Source of the DNA: Chytriomyces cf. hyalinus JEL632 | Taxonomy: Eukaryota; Chytridiomycota; Chytridiomycetes; Chytridiales; Chytriomycetaceae | Direction of reading: 5' to 3' | Length of the DNA: 64,000 bases | Assembly: GCA_025435555.1 (NCBI GenBank) | Contig: JAIWWG010000019.1 | Location: 394,862-458,861 of the forward strand | Shown here: positions 47,857 through 60,305 of the stretch, piece by piece | Position numbering within the stretch: the first letter of the stretch is position 1 | How the letters are laid out: each line of letters starts with the position of its first letter | Notes under the pieces: generated by a model | Told to the model about the DNA's origin: nothing | The model's input: the letters and a program-made list of their open reading frames with translations, nothing else | Database searches by the model: none | Translations under genes and position numbers: made by a program

Positions 47857-50800
47857 TCAAGTCCTCCGCGTCGCTGAAATACGCATCGCCATCTTCTCCT
47901 TGGCCTCATACAACTCCTTCAGAAACAGATCCGCCTTCAATCCACTCGAAAACTCGATACACACTCTGAAAGCGTTCTCACCATCTTCTGTGCTTTCAAT
48001 CCACAGGATCGCATCTCTCACAAAGAGTCTTGTTGACTCCAACAGCCGGAACGACGGACACGCGTCATTCGTCCGCAGCGTCAACCAAACTCGATCTGAA
48101 AGCACATGCAGCTCAGGCAGCGCAAAACACCAACTAGTCCAAAACATCCCACCACTTCCACGCAGAGTCTTTACGAGCACCAACCGCACGCTCTGTTTAA
48201 CAAAACAAAAGAAATGATTCAGAAAATCAGGTCCAACATTTTCACTAAATTTCACCTTGGTCAACATCTCATACGCATACGGTAGCTTCACAACCGCCTC
48301 AGCCTGCCGCAACGCCAACCGCACCCCCATCTTCCTCCCCTGCTTCCACACCTTTGACCCCCTCACAACCGCCTGAATTGACATTCTCACCCGCGAAATC
48401 ACCTTCACCTCCTCAAGACTCCAATAAAACTCCATAAACCGCCGCAACACTGTACAAACATACAAAATCGTGACCAACAGCCACACGCACACTGCCACTT
48501 TGAAATCCGTGTAAAAATCCTGCGCATCTTCAATCGCGACAATGCAAATCAACAACAACGCCAACGTCACCGCCGCTGAAACCAACTGCGTCGCATCATT
48601 GTACCGGAAATGCGTCACTTGACTCGACATAACAATCGTCGGTACAACCGCCGCAAACAACACTGCATTGTACACATACAACCCAACAAACATGCTCAGC
48701 GTACCTCTCGGCATACACGTTTGAAACGAATACCCATCCACCGTCAATTTCACCGGCACCATCCCCGCTTGCACAACCCACGCCCACAATAACCCAACCT
48801 CCCCAAAAATCAACGCCAAATTCAACATCCGGAACCGACTCGCGCGCTGCCACATTTCCGCATGACTTGATTTCGCCGTAATCACAAAAATTGAAATCGT
48901 GATCCAATTTTTGGACAAGAATCCCGTAAACACAAAACAAAACGATAGCGCGTAACCAATTACTACGAGGTTACATTTAAACGTTGTTTGCGTGTCAATG
49001 AATAGAAGCAGTGTTGCGTATCCGATCAGCAGGCCTGTTGTCATGAGTAGACTCTCTGGCACGGATGAAGCCCGAATGATTTCGTTGCGCCGGTACTTGA
49101 TGAGGATGTAAGATGATCCGAGACACAAAACAATTCCAAACACGGATGCTACGAGAATTATGATACCATACGCGCTTGATATTCCATGCACTCTATCAGG
49201 TATCACAATCGATCCATCATCCGGAGGAACCGTCCCACCTTGACATTAAATTCCTCCAATCACCAAAAAAGCATACCAACGAAATATAAAAAAACCATCA
49301 AATACCTTCATGAAATACAGGTACCGCACCTTCATAAAATGTAAACTTGGTAACCTCTCCATCCGTCTCGCCAAGTTCAATTTGCGTTCCATTTTCTCCA
49401 TACATGACGGCTTGGTATCCCGTCGACAAGTCTCCAAACGCGTTTAATCGATTCGGGGTTGCACTCAGGCCGTCGTAACCTGTTTTTGGAATCATAAAAC
49501 GATATGAGCCAAAATCGAGGTTCCAGAAAAGGGCAAAACCAGCATCGCACCCAAATCCTGAAAGTACGTAAAGTTCATACGATCACGCAGTCCTCGACGC
49601 GCCAGTAAATCAACACCCTGCTCCTTTACAGCCTGTGCACCAAAAAAACGCAGTCAGCGCACCCCATCCACACCACAAAACAACTTCACCTTATCAAACC
49701 CAAGCAACAACATCAGGACACAATCATACGACATTTGCAACGTGAAATACACATTAAAATCTGAAATCGACATTTCAACACCTTGCGCTTTGTTGAACTG
49801 GTTATACACGCTTTTGAATAGGGGTTTGGTGGTGTTGGGTGGCATTTGGATAAACATGATGAAGCCGCGGATTATGGTGGAAAAGTCGGGGCCGTAAACT
49901 ATCATGGTGTTTTTTGGGGGAGGATCTTCACGTTTTAGAAATACAAGATTACTTTTTTGCAAACGTGGCATTGCACCTACGCTTGAGGGGGTCTCCCAAC
50001 GGCTTTGGTTGGTTATTGCCCATCCACACGTATTCATCGCCCGTCAGGCCCCGTTTGCCGAGCATGTATGCTGTGCGAGCATTGAAGGACTTTTGTCCGG
50101 CTAATTTCGACAAAAAGAGGGGCACGGCAGTCCACGTTACCCGAAAAAAAAAAGAAAAGGTCCGAAAACAGTCAGCAAACAAGTCACCGCCACAAAAACA
50201 AACGACAAGATCCATACACAAGATAAAGTACCGAACATTTGAATTCTTGAGCACAATCGCGGCATAATCATACGGCGTCGCATCACTCGTATCAAGAAGC
50301 GCCATCCGCACAACAACTTGGATCCCGCTTGCATGCAACGCGTCTGAAATCTCGATCCCCGCAAGTCGTCCCATGTCATCACGTGCTTGTGAGATGACTG
50401 CAACTCGCTGAACGTTCCATGCACGGAGAAGTTGAACCTGGGGTTGGTAGTCAACACACCGTCAGCATCAACTCAACGTTTTCGCACAAAGTATGTCACC
50501 ATATGGCCGCCTATCCCCATCCCACGCATCGTACGCCAGAAATACAAGTAATTATCCTTATTTGAAAACCGCGGCGATGACGACCCCGACGAACAAATGG
50601 GAATCTGCTGATTCGAAAGCACAGCAGCCGAACCTCTTAATTTCAACCCCAATCCAATAAAAGCAAACAGTCAGTAAAACCACGCTCTCACTTCGAACCA
50701 AAAAAACTTCTCATTACTCACTTTGCTGTCGTACTAAACTGATACGCCGCAACCCCAACTACATCCCGATACTCCTCCACAACTGCCCCAGCCATCACCG

Positions 50801-51110
50801 CAGCCCCAAACCCACCCTTATCTCCACGGTACGACGCACCCAACGGTTTATACATACTCCCACAATCTGAAAACCGTTTCACATTTACATGAACATTTCC
50901 TAAAATGTCTGGAGACGCGTTCACGTGGTCTACAGCCATTTGCATAATGGCGTCGTTAAAGTATAGCCAGCCTTCGGCAGAGTAGAAGGATACTTGGGTT
51001 GGATCGTATTTGGAGGAAGTGTTGGATGTGACTAGGGATTGGTTGTTGAACTGGAAGCCTTTGAGGCCGCAGTAGTATCCTATGAAGCCGAGGGTTATGT
51101 TGGTTTTCAT
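47857..51110 (-). CDS. Class C (GABA-B/glutamate-like) GPCR with PBP1-type ectodomain
   Basis: Nine exons: 51110-50722, 50635-50500, 50437-50218, 50100-49981, 49898-49690, 49632-49551, 49479-49306, 49238-48256 and 48192-47857, giving about 882 aa. The ectodomain follows the ANF-receptor/PBP1 fold: ITLGFIGYYCG, AAVMAGAVVEEYRDVVGVAA, SNQQIPICSSGSSSPRFSN, LLRAWNVQRVAVISQARDD, YMLGKRGLTGDEYVW and MNFTYFQDLGYDGLS. Seven membrane helices follow in exon 8 (first YGIIILVASVFGIVLCLGSS), with a class C intracellular tail. No signal peptide is seen before MKTNITLG, so an upstream signal exon is probably missed. Ligand unknown; GABA, glutamate or another small molecule is possible. Confidence 0.85.
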
Positions 51111-51341
51111 CCTGGTCGCTCGCTCGCTCGGTGTCAAGTCTGAAGATGAAAATCTTTACGAAAAAGTGTGCGGGTGATTTTCACACAGAAATAAAATGGT
51201 GGAGCGCAGTCATCGAACAATAACAAACAAGGCTGCGTGTCATATGTATAAATTGGACGTTACGTCGTACTGAAAAACACACCTTCCTCCCCTGCAAACT
51301 AAAAAAAACTTCTACAAAAGAAACAAAAAACAAAAACAAAA

Positions 51342-52976
<1,635 letters not shown>

Positions 52977-53231
52977 GCACTAAAATATACAATGGAAACT
53001 CACAAACAACACCCAGCCACCAAGCCGTAGATACCCCGAGATCTCGTTCATGCGATGCGATCCCTGTTGGATATATACTGGTATGAGGTTTAGTTTTAGC
53101 CGCCAGAAAACTTTGATCCTCGGCTTCAACTGCACCAAAGCAATCGCAAAAAACTAAATCATCGGGTGTTCTTTTTATTATTATTTCTCAACAAACACAG
53201 GGCAAAAACAAAGGGCAGTAAGCTGGAACTT

Positions 53232-54457
53232 TTACTGCTTGTAAGCGGCCTGGAAGTACTCCTTGGAGCCGTCAACATCGGCCTTCATGGTCTTGCCACC
53301 CCTGTCGACAAATTTAAACTGATCAGTTTCTCTTCCCCTTTAAGATATTAAAAGCATTCTTACTTCTTCCAGTTGACTGGGCAGACATCACCTGCATCGA
53401 GTGAGGGAGAGCGAGAGCAAATCACAACGTCAGTTCAACAAACACCGAATCCAAATCCACCACCAAAACATACCGTGTTCATCGTGAAACTGGAACGCAT
53501 CAACAAGACGCTTCACCTCCTCAACGTTACGACCAACATCCAAGTCGTTGATGGTGATTTGACGCAAGTTTTGCTTGGGGTCAATGATAAAGGTTCCACG
53601 GTAAGCGATTCCTTCGTCTTCCTTGAGGACTCCGTAGGCGGTGGCGATTTCCTTCTTGACATCGGCAACTGTTTATCGATAGATTTGGATGTTGAGTACG
53701 AGGCTTTGGGATCGAGTAAAAGCAAAACGGTTTACTCACGCAAGGGGATCTTCATCTCGCCGAGACCGCCATTGTCGCGAGACTGGTTGATCCAGGCACT
53801 AGCAGCATAAAAGGAGAGAGAAGATGCGGTTCAGTTTTGGGTGTAAATAAAAAGGGTTGGATCAGTGACACAAGGGTTTGAATGGATGACATCATAAAAG
53901 AAGAAAACGCAGATGGGTGGGTTTGTATGCATACAGGTGGGAGAACTTGGAGTCGACAGAGCATCCAATGACCTCTGATGAACGTGGGCATAAAGAAGCG
54001 TGTTAATAAACACGTGGCGATGTGTGTTTTACAAAGGACTTACGGGTGTTGATCTTCTTGAACTCCTCGGCAGCCTCAGAGAATGCAATGATTTCGGTGG
54101 GGCACACGAACGTAAAGTCGAGTGGGTAGAAGAAGAGAACGACCTGTGCGAGAGAAAGAGAGAGCGAGAGAGCGTGTGGTGAGTAAAAGCAGTGGGAAAG
54201 ATAACGCTTGACAGCAAAGGGAAACAAAAAAAGGGAGAACGCACCCACTGCCCCTTGTAGTCAGACAACTTGACGTCCTTGAACTGCTTGTTGACGACAG
54301 CGGCGGTGTCGAATTGTGGGGCGGGGTGGTTGAGCTTGGGTGTCATGTTTGGTGGTGTTGGTGTTGTTTTGGGGATACTTTCAGGCTCTGCAATTTCTGA
54401 CAGCGTCTTTTTCCGGGCATTCTCATTGGCTGACGATGCCTTTCGTTTGGGACCCAT
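53232..54457 (-). CDS. Cytosolic 2-Cys peroxiredoxin (Tsa1-like)
   Basis: Seven exons: 54457-54245, 54143-54044, 53974-53935, 53798-53740, 53668-53474, 53391-53364 and 53301-53232, giving 234 aa. It reduces hydrogen peroxide and organic peroxides, recycled by thioredoxin. Motifs: peroxidatic cysteine in [11 protein letters not shown], active-site Arg in [24 protein letters not shown], and resolving cysteine in DVCPVNWK, the typical 2-Cys arrangement. The C-terminal YF motif ([11 protein letters not shown]) that favours over-oxidation sensitivity is present, as is GGLGEM. A Lys/Pro/Thr-rich 45-residue extension precedes the domain, with a possible nuclear signal (MGPKRK) rather than a mitochondrial presequence. 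Exons as short as 28 and 40 nt are notable. Confidence 0.92.
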
Positions 54458-54580
54458 CGCCTTATTTTTTTTCTTAATTTTATTTTGCGCTTTTTCCAAG
54501 TGCAGCTATTATTGGGCGTCGTGCATCCGATTGGGGGACACCGAGTTGGGCAAGACTCTTGTGAGACGCATTTTATTTTT

Positions 54581-57500
54581 TCATACTCCAGCAAATGGAA
54601 CAGAAATGCGTTCCAACGCAACAGCCACAGCCTGCTGCAGCTCCTTCCTAGCAATCAACGCAGACAGTGACTCGTTCATTGTCAAAACATTGCAAGTCTC
54701 AGCATTACATGAAACCAATATTAAAATGACCTTGTTGAAGAAAAGAACAAAAAATTAAACGTATTACCATGGCTTCATCACTCGTGTTGTTGACGTTGGA
54801 TACTTTGGCAACTGTTGCAAGCTTGTCGACCAGCTTTAGTCCTTGTGAAAGAACATGGCCTGCGATGCCATCATGCTTTCACAAGGAAAATGAATGTGCA
54901 GATATACGCGCGATTCCGTTGGAATAAACAATTCACCCTGAAAAGCGACAAGTCAATAAATCCAACCCAATCACCTAAAACAAATACAACACACACCTTT
55001 GCACTCAACTTCATCTTCATTGCATAATTCACCTTCTTCTTGGCAACAACAACAGGTTTCTTTTTAGCCAATAATTGTTGCTTTATTATTCTGAATAAGA
55101 ATTGCAATGTGTGTTTGCAACATCTTATGCTCCTTTTCATTACGAGGAGGCTTGATTTGGTTGACAACCATTCTACTTCTTCTCTTACAAGGGATGAACA
55201 GCCCTTTGTAAGTCAGGGCAAAATCATTTGGCTCAAATAGTTGCATACTTTGGTAGAAAGGACATATGCTTTCCAACGAGAACATGTTTAGTATTATAAA
55301 ATAAAATAAGTTTTCAAAATAAATTCAGTTTTTTTTTTACCAAATCCAACTTTTGTTATTTTGTCCAACTTTTGTTATTTTGTCCAACGCAATTAGACAA
55401 AAAGTATTTTTTGGAAATTCTAGAACACAATCTTTCAACTGCAAAATGCCACTCGATGCCTACTGTGATGCTTTCATCAAGTGGATGAGAGGAGAGCTAG
55501 CAAAACCTGCCAACAATTTACATCAAGATTTGTGCACTATCAAACTGCCTATCATCAGAACAATACTTTCTCAGTTTGATGCTCTTCCTGTAACCACAAA
55601 TGGCAATACAAGTGATGATGATAGTGGCACACTTGTAGGGGCAAACGTGCCAACATATCAAGGTTCAGATTATGCAGCCGAAAGTCAACAAGGCAGTTCT
55701 CTGACTTCTTCAGCTTCTCAAGCCTCAACAGCACCTTCTCCTGTGCAGCTAATGCGCATGGAAGCATACATTCCAGAATCAATAATTCAATGTGCATCAA
55801 CTTTGATTGCCAATGCAGTCGATAAGTTTGCAGAAGTCAAACAGTTTCTCTCAAAGTACACTCCTCTGACCTCCCGCAAATATGCAGTTGCAAATTCTGA
55901 GTTCAACAATACATATAATACATTGGAATCCAAGAAACGTCGCAAGTATTAAGGCACTGAGCTTGCTGATATGAAAATCAAGCTCACTGAGCAAATCAGA
56001 AAGAGCCTTTACATGGTTGCAGCACAAGAAACAAAAGTCAACTTTTATCATTTGCAAGTGGGCGCTCATCTTCTGCAGTTACTGGATGAGTTTCGCAAAA
56101 ACGACTATCCAAAAGGCGAACAGTTGCTGAATTTTTGGATACATTGACCAGGAGTTGCATTTAAAACCAGCTTCTTTCTATTTGTACAAGGCATACTATG
56201 AGTTTGTTAACGATTTTCAATGATTCAAGGTTGCTCCAGTCGCATTCATGGCACTGTGTCTCAAATTGAAAAAGATTCAAGCTTGGTTTACAAGTTCAGA
56301 GTGCAAGTCTTTAGAGCCACAGAATTGTCTCTTGGCCGAATATTGGAAATCTTTGCCAGAGGCTCCATCTATCCACAATCGAGATTCGACTTTTGCTGTT
56401 GGTTTTGATGATGACGATTTAGTAGCTGATTTTGATTTGGTTGAATTCGAAGATGATTGAGTCTCTTTATTTAAGCAATTTTATTTATTATTTGATGACA
56501 TACGCAATTATCTTCTTAAATAAAGTAAATTTGAATCAGTCTAACCCGAATAAAATCAGCTTGATTTTCAGCAGTGATCGTGAAACCAACCTCATTCTCA
56601 GGGTAGTACTTGATGATGAAATATGTCTTGCCACAGTGCTGATTGGGTGTCAAGGTACCACACTGGAAATTATGGTTGTCATTGAAGTTATCTGCCAACT
56701 TTTTGAGAAACGCTTCTGCCTCGTTTTTTTTTTGTTAGTTGGTATTTAAAATCAATTGGGTGTCAAAGTGGTAAGAAGTCCAAAGAAAGAGAACACGACC
56801 TGGCTGAGGGTCGTGTTTAGGGAAGGGGCATCTTGGCAGGAAGAAGGGGGTGAATTTGACATTGAATTCAGAAAGGAGTAAAGGTAGAGTATGATGGAAC
56901 AAGGGGGAGAATCAAATAAAAGGGTGGAGGGGAGAAGGATTCTTACAGCAGTTGTTTTGAATACTATCACATCCAAAGCAACAATAATCATAGACTTCTC
57001 TGGTGGAGATAAAACCAGCAGTTTCAGTGGACAAAGTTCTCCCATGGAAATACTTGAATCCAGCAGCCTTGCCAACTACAGTCAGAGTAGTACCACTGCA
57101 GTCCTTTCCTTCATTCTTGGCCGAAACTCCTAGATTTTGGGCAATAATGTTTGCCTTTCGAGCCACAAATTGTAGTTGCAGTGGATATTTCGCAGGTCTT
57201 CAATATGTCAACAATTACTGGAGTGAGAATCAATGAATTGAATTTTGTTGTTGGATGATTCCTTTCTTGTACAACTCCCTCCATTCCAATCCAGAAGCAA
57301 AAGAGGACTCCTTAGTAATTCCAGTTTCAGGTATATAAACCTGGTCATGCCTCAGATGCTTCTTAGATTGAATTTTTGAAGTCACTTGGTTACTTTGATT
57401 ATTCGAGGTTGTTGAAGCCAATGAATGTATGGAACTTTGAATATTTGTGGGTGGTGACAGCCTTTCATTGACAGACTTCTTTTTACGAGGGTGATGACTG

Positions 57501-59023
57501 GGCTGGAAATCATTGTTGTATTTGTTGTCTGTGGATGCACTAGAGGAAGCGTTTGATGAGGATGACAGAGTTCTTGACAGAATGGTGACGACAATATGGC
57601 GCCATTAATAATAGCAGAAAGGGGTTGGCAGGTATCAAGGGTCTTTTTAAAAGATTCGGACTGATGCTTGGGAGTTGTGAAATCCGTTTTTAAGGAGGAC
57701 AGACAAGAAGACTTCATCATCGAAGTGGAATCCGTATTCTTGTTAACGATTTGTTGTTGTTGGCGATGGTGAATTGGTTGGAAGTCACTGTCATTGTTCT
57801 CTTTGTTTTTCTCGTTAATGGTAGTAAGAGGTTGGAGAGACTGTGCGGAGTGATGCTTGGCTGAAATATTTTTCGACATAGATGAGGGTATTGACGTTCT
57901 CAATGAGACATCCTCCTTGTTCTCATTGAATAGATGATGTGGTTGTTGTTGTTGGCGATGGCGGCAAATGGGCTGGAAGTCGTCGTCATCATTCTCATTC
58001 ATTTTTGAAAATAAAAAATCCAGCTGGCTGAACTTTTTGACCAAACAACAACATACAATATTTTCAGCGACAACACCCATCAAAAACACTATATATACTG
58101 GAGTGAGAATGAAATTCAAAGTTGAGTTTACATATGTATACGAAAGTGTCTCTGTGCATAGACAATTGCATCTGTCTCTATGAGTAACAAATAAAACATC
58201 AATAGATTCAAGTGACCAGTTGACGATTGAAACTCAACGAAAACTCGCATCAAATAAATCACGTTATTCCTCACTAACATTGAGTGTAAATAAAACACGT
58301 TATTCAAAGTTGAGTTGATTTGTCACTACCCGAAGGGAGAATCTTTGAAATTCAAAATTTTATTAGAGAAGCTCCACAGAGAAAACTGTGCGGGCGTGTC
58401 AACGGGTGGGGTGGGGTGGGGGGGGGGGGGGGGGGGGGGGGCGGGGGTTCTTTCGTCAAAACACTGCCGCCCATCCAGACTCGCAATCTCTTCTCTCCGC
58501 TCCTGAGCTTGAACAAGCAACTTGTCACCGACATCACAGTTATGGTCCCGTGCGTGTCTATGCGCGAGGCAGAAGTTTTTCGTGCAATGTGGACAGAGAG
58601 ATGTAATCTTTTTGACGGCACTGCATTCGGCGAAACTGCATGCGCGTTTCTCTGATGGAGTTGTTGATTGTCCGGCGGTGGCGGGGTCGTGGCTGATCTG
58701 TGGAGGTTTGTTTCGAGTGAGTCGTGGTGGTCTGCAGAGCATTGCGTTTATCGTTACCACACGGTCAACGCTTTTGGCGCAGTTGTGGTCCAGCCGGCGT
58801 TCTCCGCTTGGTTCAGTAATCCTAACTGCGGTATCCATCCATTCGCCCATCCAACTCACCAGAATACCAACAGACAGTACGGACACTTGAACGGCAGAAA
58901 GTCTATTGTTTAAGATGACATGCGCAAGTCAGCACATTATCAAACATTCAGCATTCCACTAAAACTTGCGTTGTTACCAAGACACGTGCATCCTTCCAAG
59001 TTACAGTTTTGACCGATTTCCAT
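54581..59023 (-). CDS. ZFAND1/Cuz1-like AN1 zinc-finger protein with a 3.4-kb insert-bearing intron
   Basis: Predicted exons: 59023-58978, 58902-58860, 58806-58758, 58697-58465, 55090-54997, 54937-54768 and 54697-54581, about 250 aa (Cuz1 274, ZFAND1 268). AN1 finger 1 is built across two introns (MEIGQNCNLEGCTCL, DFLPFKCPYCLLVF, RRLDHNC) and lacks one usual histidine. AN1 finger 2 is complete (CSFAEC, SLCPHC, NFCLAHRHARDHNC). After a Lys-rich linker (MKMKLSAKGELFIPTESRVY) the C-terminal ubiquitin-like region has QAMFFHKD and LVDKLATVAKVSNVNN. Relatives link Cdc48/p97 and the proteasome during arsenite stress. Exon 6 needs one extra base after HKD to stay in frame, so the gene is either freshly disabled or the assembly has an indel there. 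Confidence 0.7.
55446..55952 (+). CDS. Unknown frame A in the intron insert
   Basis: 168 aa from ATG 55446 (MPLDAYCDAFIKWMRGELAK). It includes a Ser/Gln/Thr-rich middle and a helical C-terminal part (STLIANAVDKFAEVKQFLSK) ending KKRRKY at a TAA. In-frame continuation after the stop is also protein-like (GTELADMKIKLTEQIRKSLY), and further blocks extend to about 56458, ending in the acidic DLVADFDLVEFEDD. This suggests a once longer gene, now broken. No domain is recognised. It lies entirely within the insert. Confidence 0.4.
   Translation: MPLDAYCDAFIKWMRGELAKPANNLHQDLCTIKLPIIRTILSQFDALPVTTNGNTSDDDSGTLVGANVPTYQGSDYAAESQQGSSLTSSASQASTAPSPVQLMRMEAYIPESIIQCASTLIANAVDKFAEVKQFLSKYTPLTSRKYAVANSEFNNTYNTLESKKRRKY
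57382..58002 (-). CDS. Unknown frame B in the intron insert, with FQP repeats
   Basis: It starts MNENDDDDFQPICRHRQQQQ. The motif (D/N)DFQP followed by a His/Arg/Gln stretch occurs again as DSDFQPIHHRQQQQ and, in a shifted frame near 57500, as NNDFQPSHHPRKKK. The rest is Ser/Thr/Lys/Asn-rich. The third repeat in a different frame means either an intron or a frameshift around 57590. Further reverse-strand blocks at 57166-56912 (a Cys-rich YDYCCFGCDSIQNNCCK) and 56720-56516 may belong to the same gene. No homology is recognised. Confidence 0.35.
   Translation of the reverse strand: MNENDDDDFQPICRHRQQQQPHHLFNENKEDVSLRTSIPSSMSKNISAKHHSAQSLQPLTTINEKNKENNDSDFQPIHHRQQQQIVNKNTDSTSMMKSSCLSSLKTDFTTPKHQSESFKKTLDTCQPLSAIINGAILSSPFCQELCHPHQTLPLVHPQTTNTTMISSPVITLVKRSLSMKGCHHPQIFKVPYIHWLQQPRIIKVTK
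58418..58441 (+). repeat. 24-nt poly(G) run
   Basis: An uninterrupted run of 24 G preceded by GGGTGGGGTGGGG, a strong quadruplex candidate. It lies 23 nt inside the ZFAND1 intron donor side, at the right end of the accessory insert. Homopolymer length is prone to sequencing error. Confidence 0.9.
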
Positions 59024-59121
59024 CGTCAACAATGTTCACACAGATTTACACTCAGCACAATGGCAAGACTTTATTTTGCACAGCGAACATCTTATGGGAG
59101 TGCTTCCTTCGAAGGTTTCCC

Positions 59122-60090
59122 TCAGTTCTGGTACATTGCGAAAAAGTACTCCTTCGACTTTGCCGGGTCATCAATCATAGTCTTGGCACCCCTGATAGAC
59201 GGGCGACAAATATGGTCAGCACTCCAACATAGACAAAAACCAAAAAAAAAGAAATCCTCACTTTTTCCACGACGCCGGGCAAACTTCACCATGTTTCGCA
59301 TGAAACTGGAACGCTTCAAGAAGACGCAAAGTTTCATCCACGTTACGCCCAACAGGCAAATCGTTGATACTAATGTGACGCACGACTTGGTTCGGGTCAA
59401 TCAGAAACGTTCCACGCAGGGAAAGGCCAATATCGGGACCCTTGTCAATCAGGACGCCGTAATCGGATGAAATTTGTTTGGTGATGTCGGACACTGCGCG
59501 TGTGTTCCAAGTATAAGTGACGCGTGGTTCACAAGTGAAAAAAAAAACATTATACTCAACGGATTGGAATCTTCATTTCTCCAAGACCGCCTTCTTTACG
59601 CGGTTGGTTGATCCAGGCAAGATGCGAGTACTTTGAGTCTGCAAAAACGGACAACTCGCCATATCAGAACCTCTTCGAGATATACGGGAACCCTGTCTTC
59701 ATTTCCCAACTCACCCACAGAGCATCCAATGACTTGACAGTCCATCTTTTTAAACTCTTCAGCTCGTTCCGAGAATTCGATGATTTCCGTTGGACACACG
59801 AACGTAAAGTCAAGCGGGTAAAAGAAGAGAGCGACCTATGTATCGGAATACATGTTAAAATAACCCAAAAAGAGAAAACAAGCAATGGACAATATCTGAT
59901 AACGCACCCACTTTCCCTTGTAATCGTCAAGGGAGACGGTCTCAAAGGCCTTGTCGACGACGGCGGGTGCGCTGAAGGAAGGCGCACGTTGCTGCACACG
60001 TGCAAAGTAGTGTGCGTTGAATGCGCTTGCGCTGAAGCCACGTGTGGCGGTCTTGGCTCTGAGGCTGAGAGCGGATCGGAACATAGACAT
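59122..60090 (-). CDS. Mitochondrial 2-Cys peroxiredoxin (Prx3-like)
   Basis: Five exons: 60090-59908, 59835-59715, 59638-59561, 59493-59262 and 59191-59122, giving 227 aa. The N-terminus [20 protein letters not shown] is rich in Arg/Ser/Ala without acids, a typical mitochondrial presequence. The domain carries the peroxidatic cysteine in [35 protein letters not shown], the resolving cysteine in EVCPASWK and the C-terminal YF ([11 protein letters not shown]). It is a paralogue of the gene at 53232-54457, on the same strand about 5 kb away with the ZFAND1-like gene between. Several intron positions are shared between the two (after KGQW/KGKW, before the resolving-Cys tail), showing common origin; others were lost. 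Confidence 0.92.
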
Positions 60091-60305
60091 TTTGTAAATA
60101 TTTATTTCCAGAATTATATTGTGCGTTTCACCTAGTCTGAATATAAAGGGTGCAAAAAAGCACATGGTGTAAATGTCAACCTGCATGCAAAAAACCAAGC
60201 GTGTGGTGAAAATCACAAGAAAAAGTAAACGACTCAGCACACACACGCACAGCATCATTCTCTTCTGAACCAGGCAATTCACACACGGTGGTACAGAGAA
60301 CTCTT

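Larger units (their letters stand above)
55091..58464. other. Accessory insert in intron 4 of the ZFAND1-like gene
   Basis: 3.37 kb between donor CA/GTGTTT (58465/58464) and acceptor ATTCAG/AATA (55091/55090). All other introns in the window are 48-150 nt. It is AT-rich, carries open frames on both strands (below), a 19-bp direct repeat pair TCCAACTTTTGTTATTTTG at 55345-55382, and a 24-nt G run near its right end. No LTR, TIR or recognised transposase was seen. Confidence 0.6.

Noticed and set aside
46667-47860. Start of the membrane-tailed protein further upstream at 47860
   Set aside because: The open frame extends there but lacks an ATG before 47722.
49551-49632. Possible 16-nt micro-exon or 23-nt intron in the class C GPCR
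   Set aside because: An ordinary intron (49550-49480) gives MNFTYFQDLGYDGL, which fits the receptor family better.
58326-58464. Proline tract encoded by the G/C run as part of the AN1 protein
   Set aside because: The donor at 58464 and acceptor at 55091 restore an in-frame ZFAND1-like linker, placing the run in the intron.
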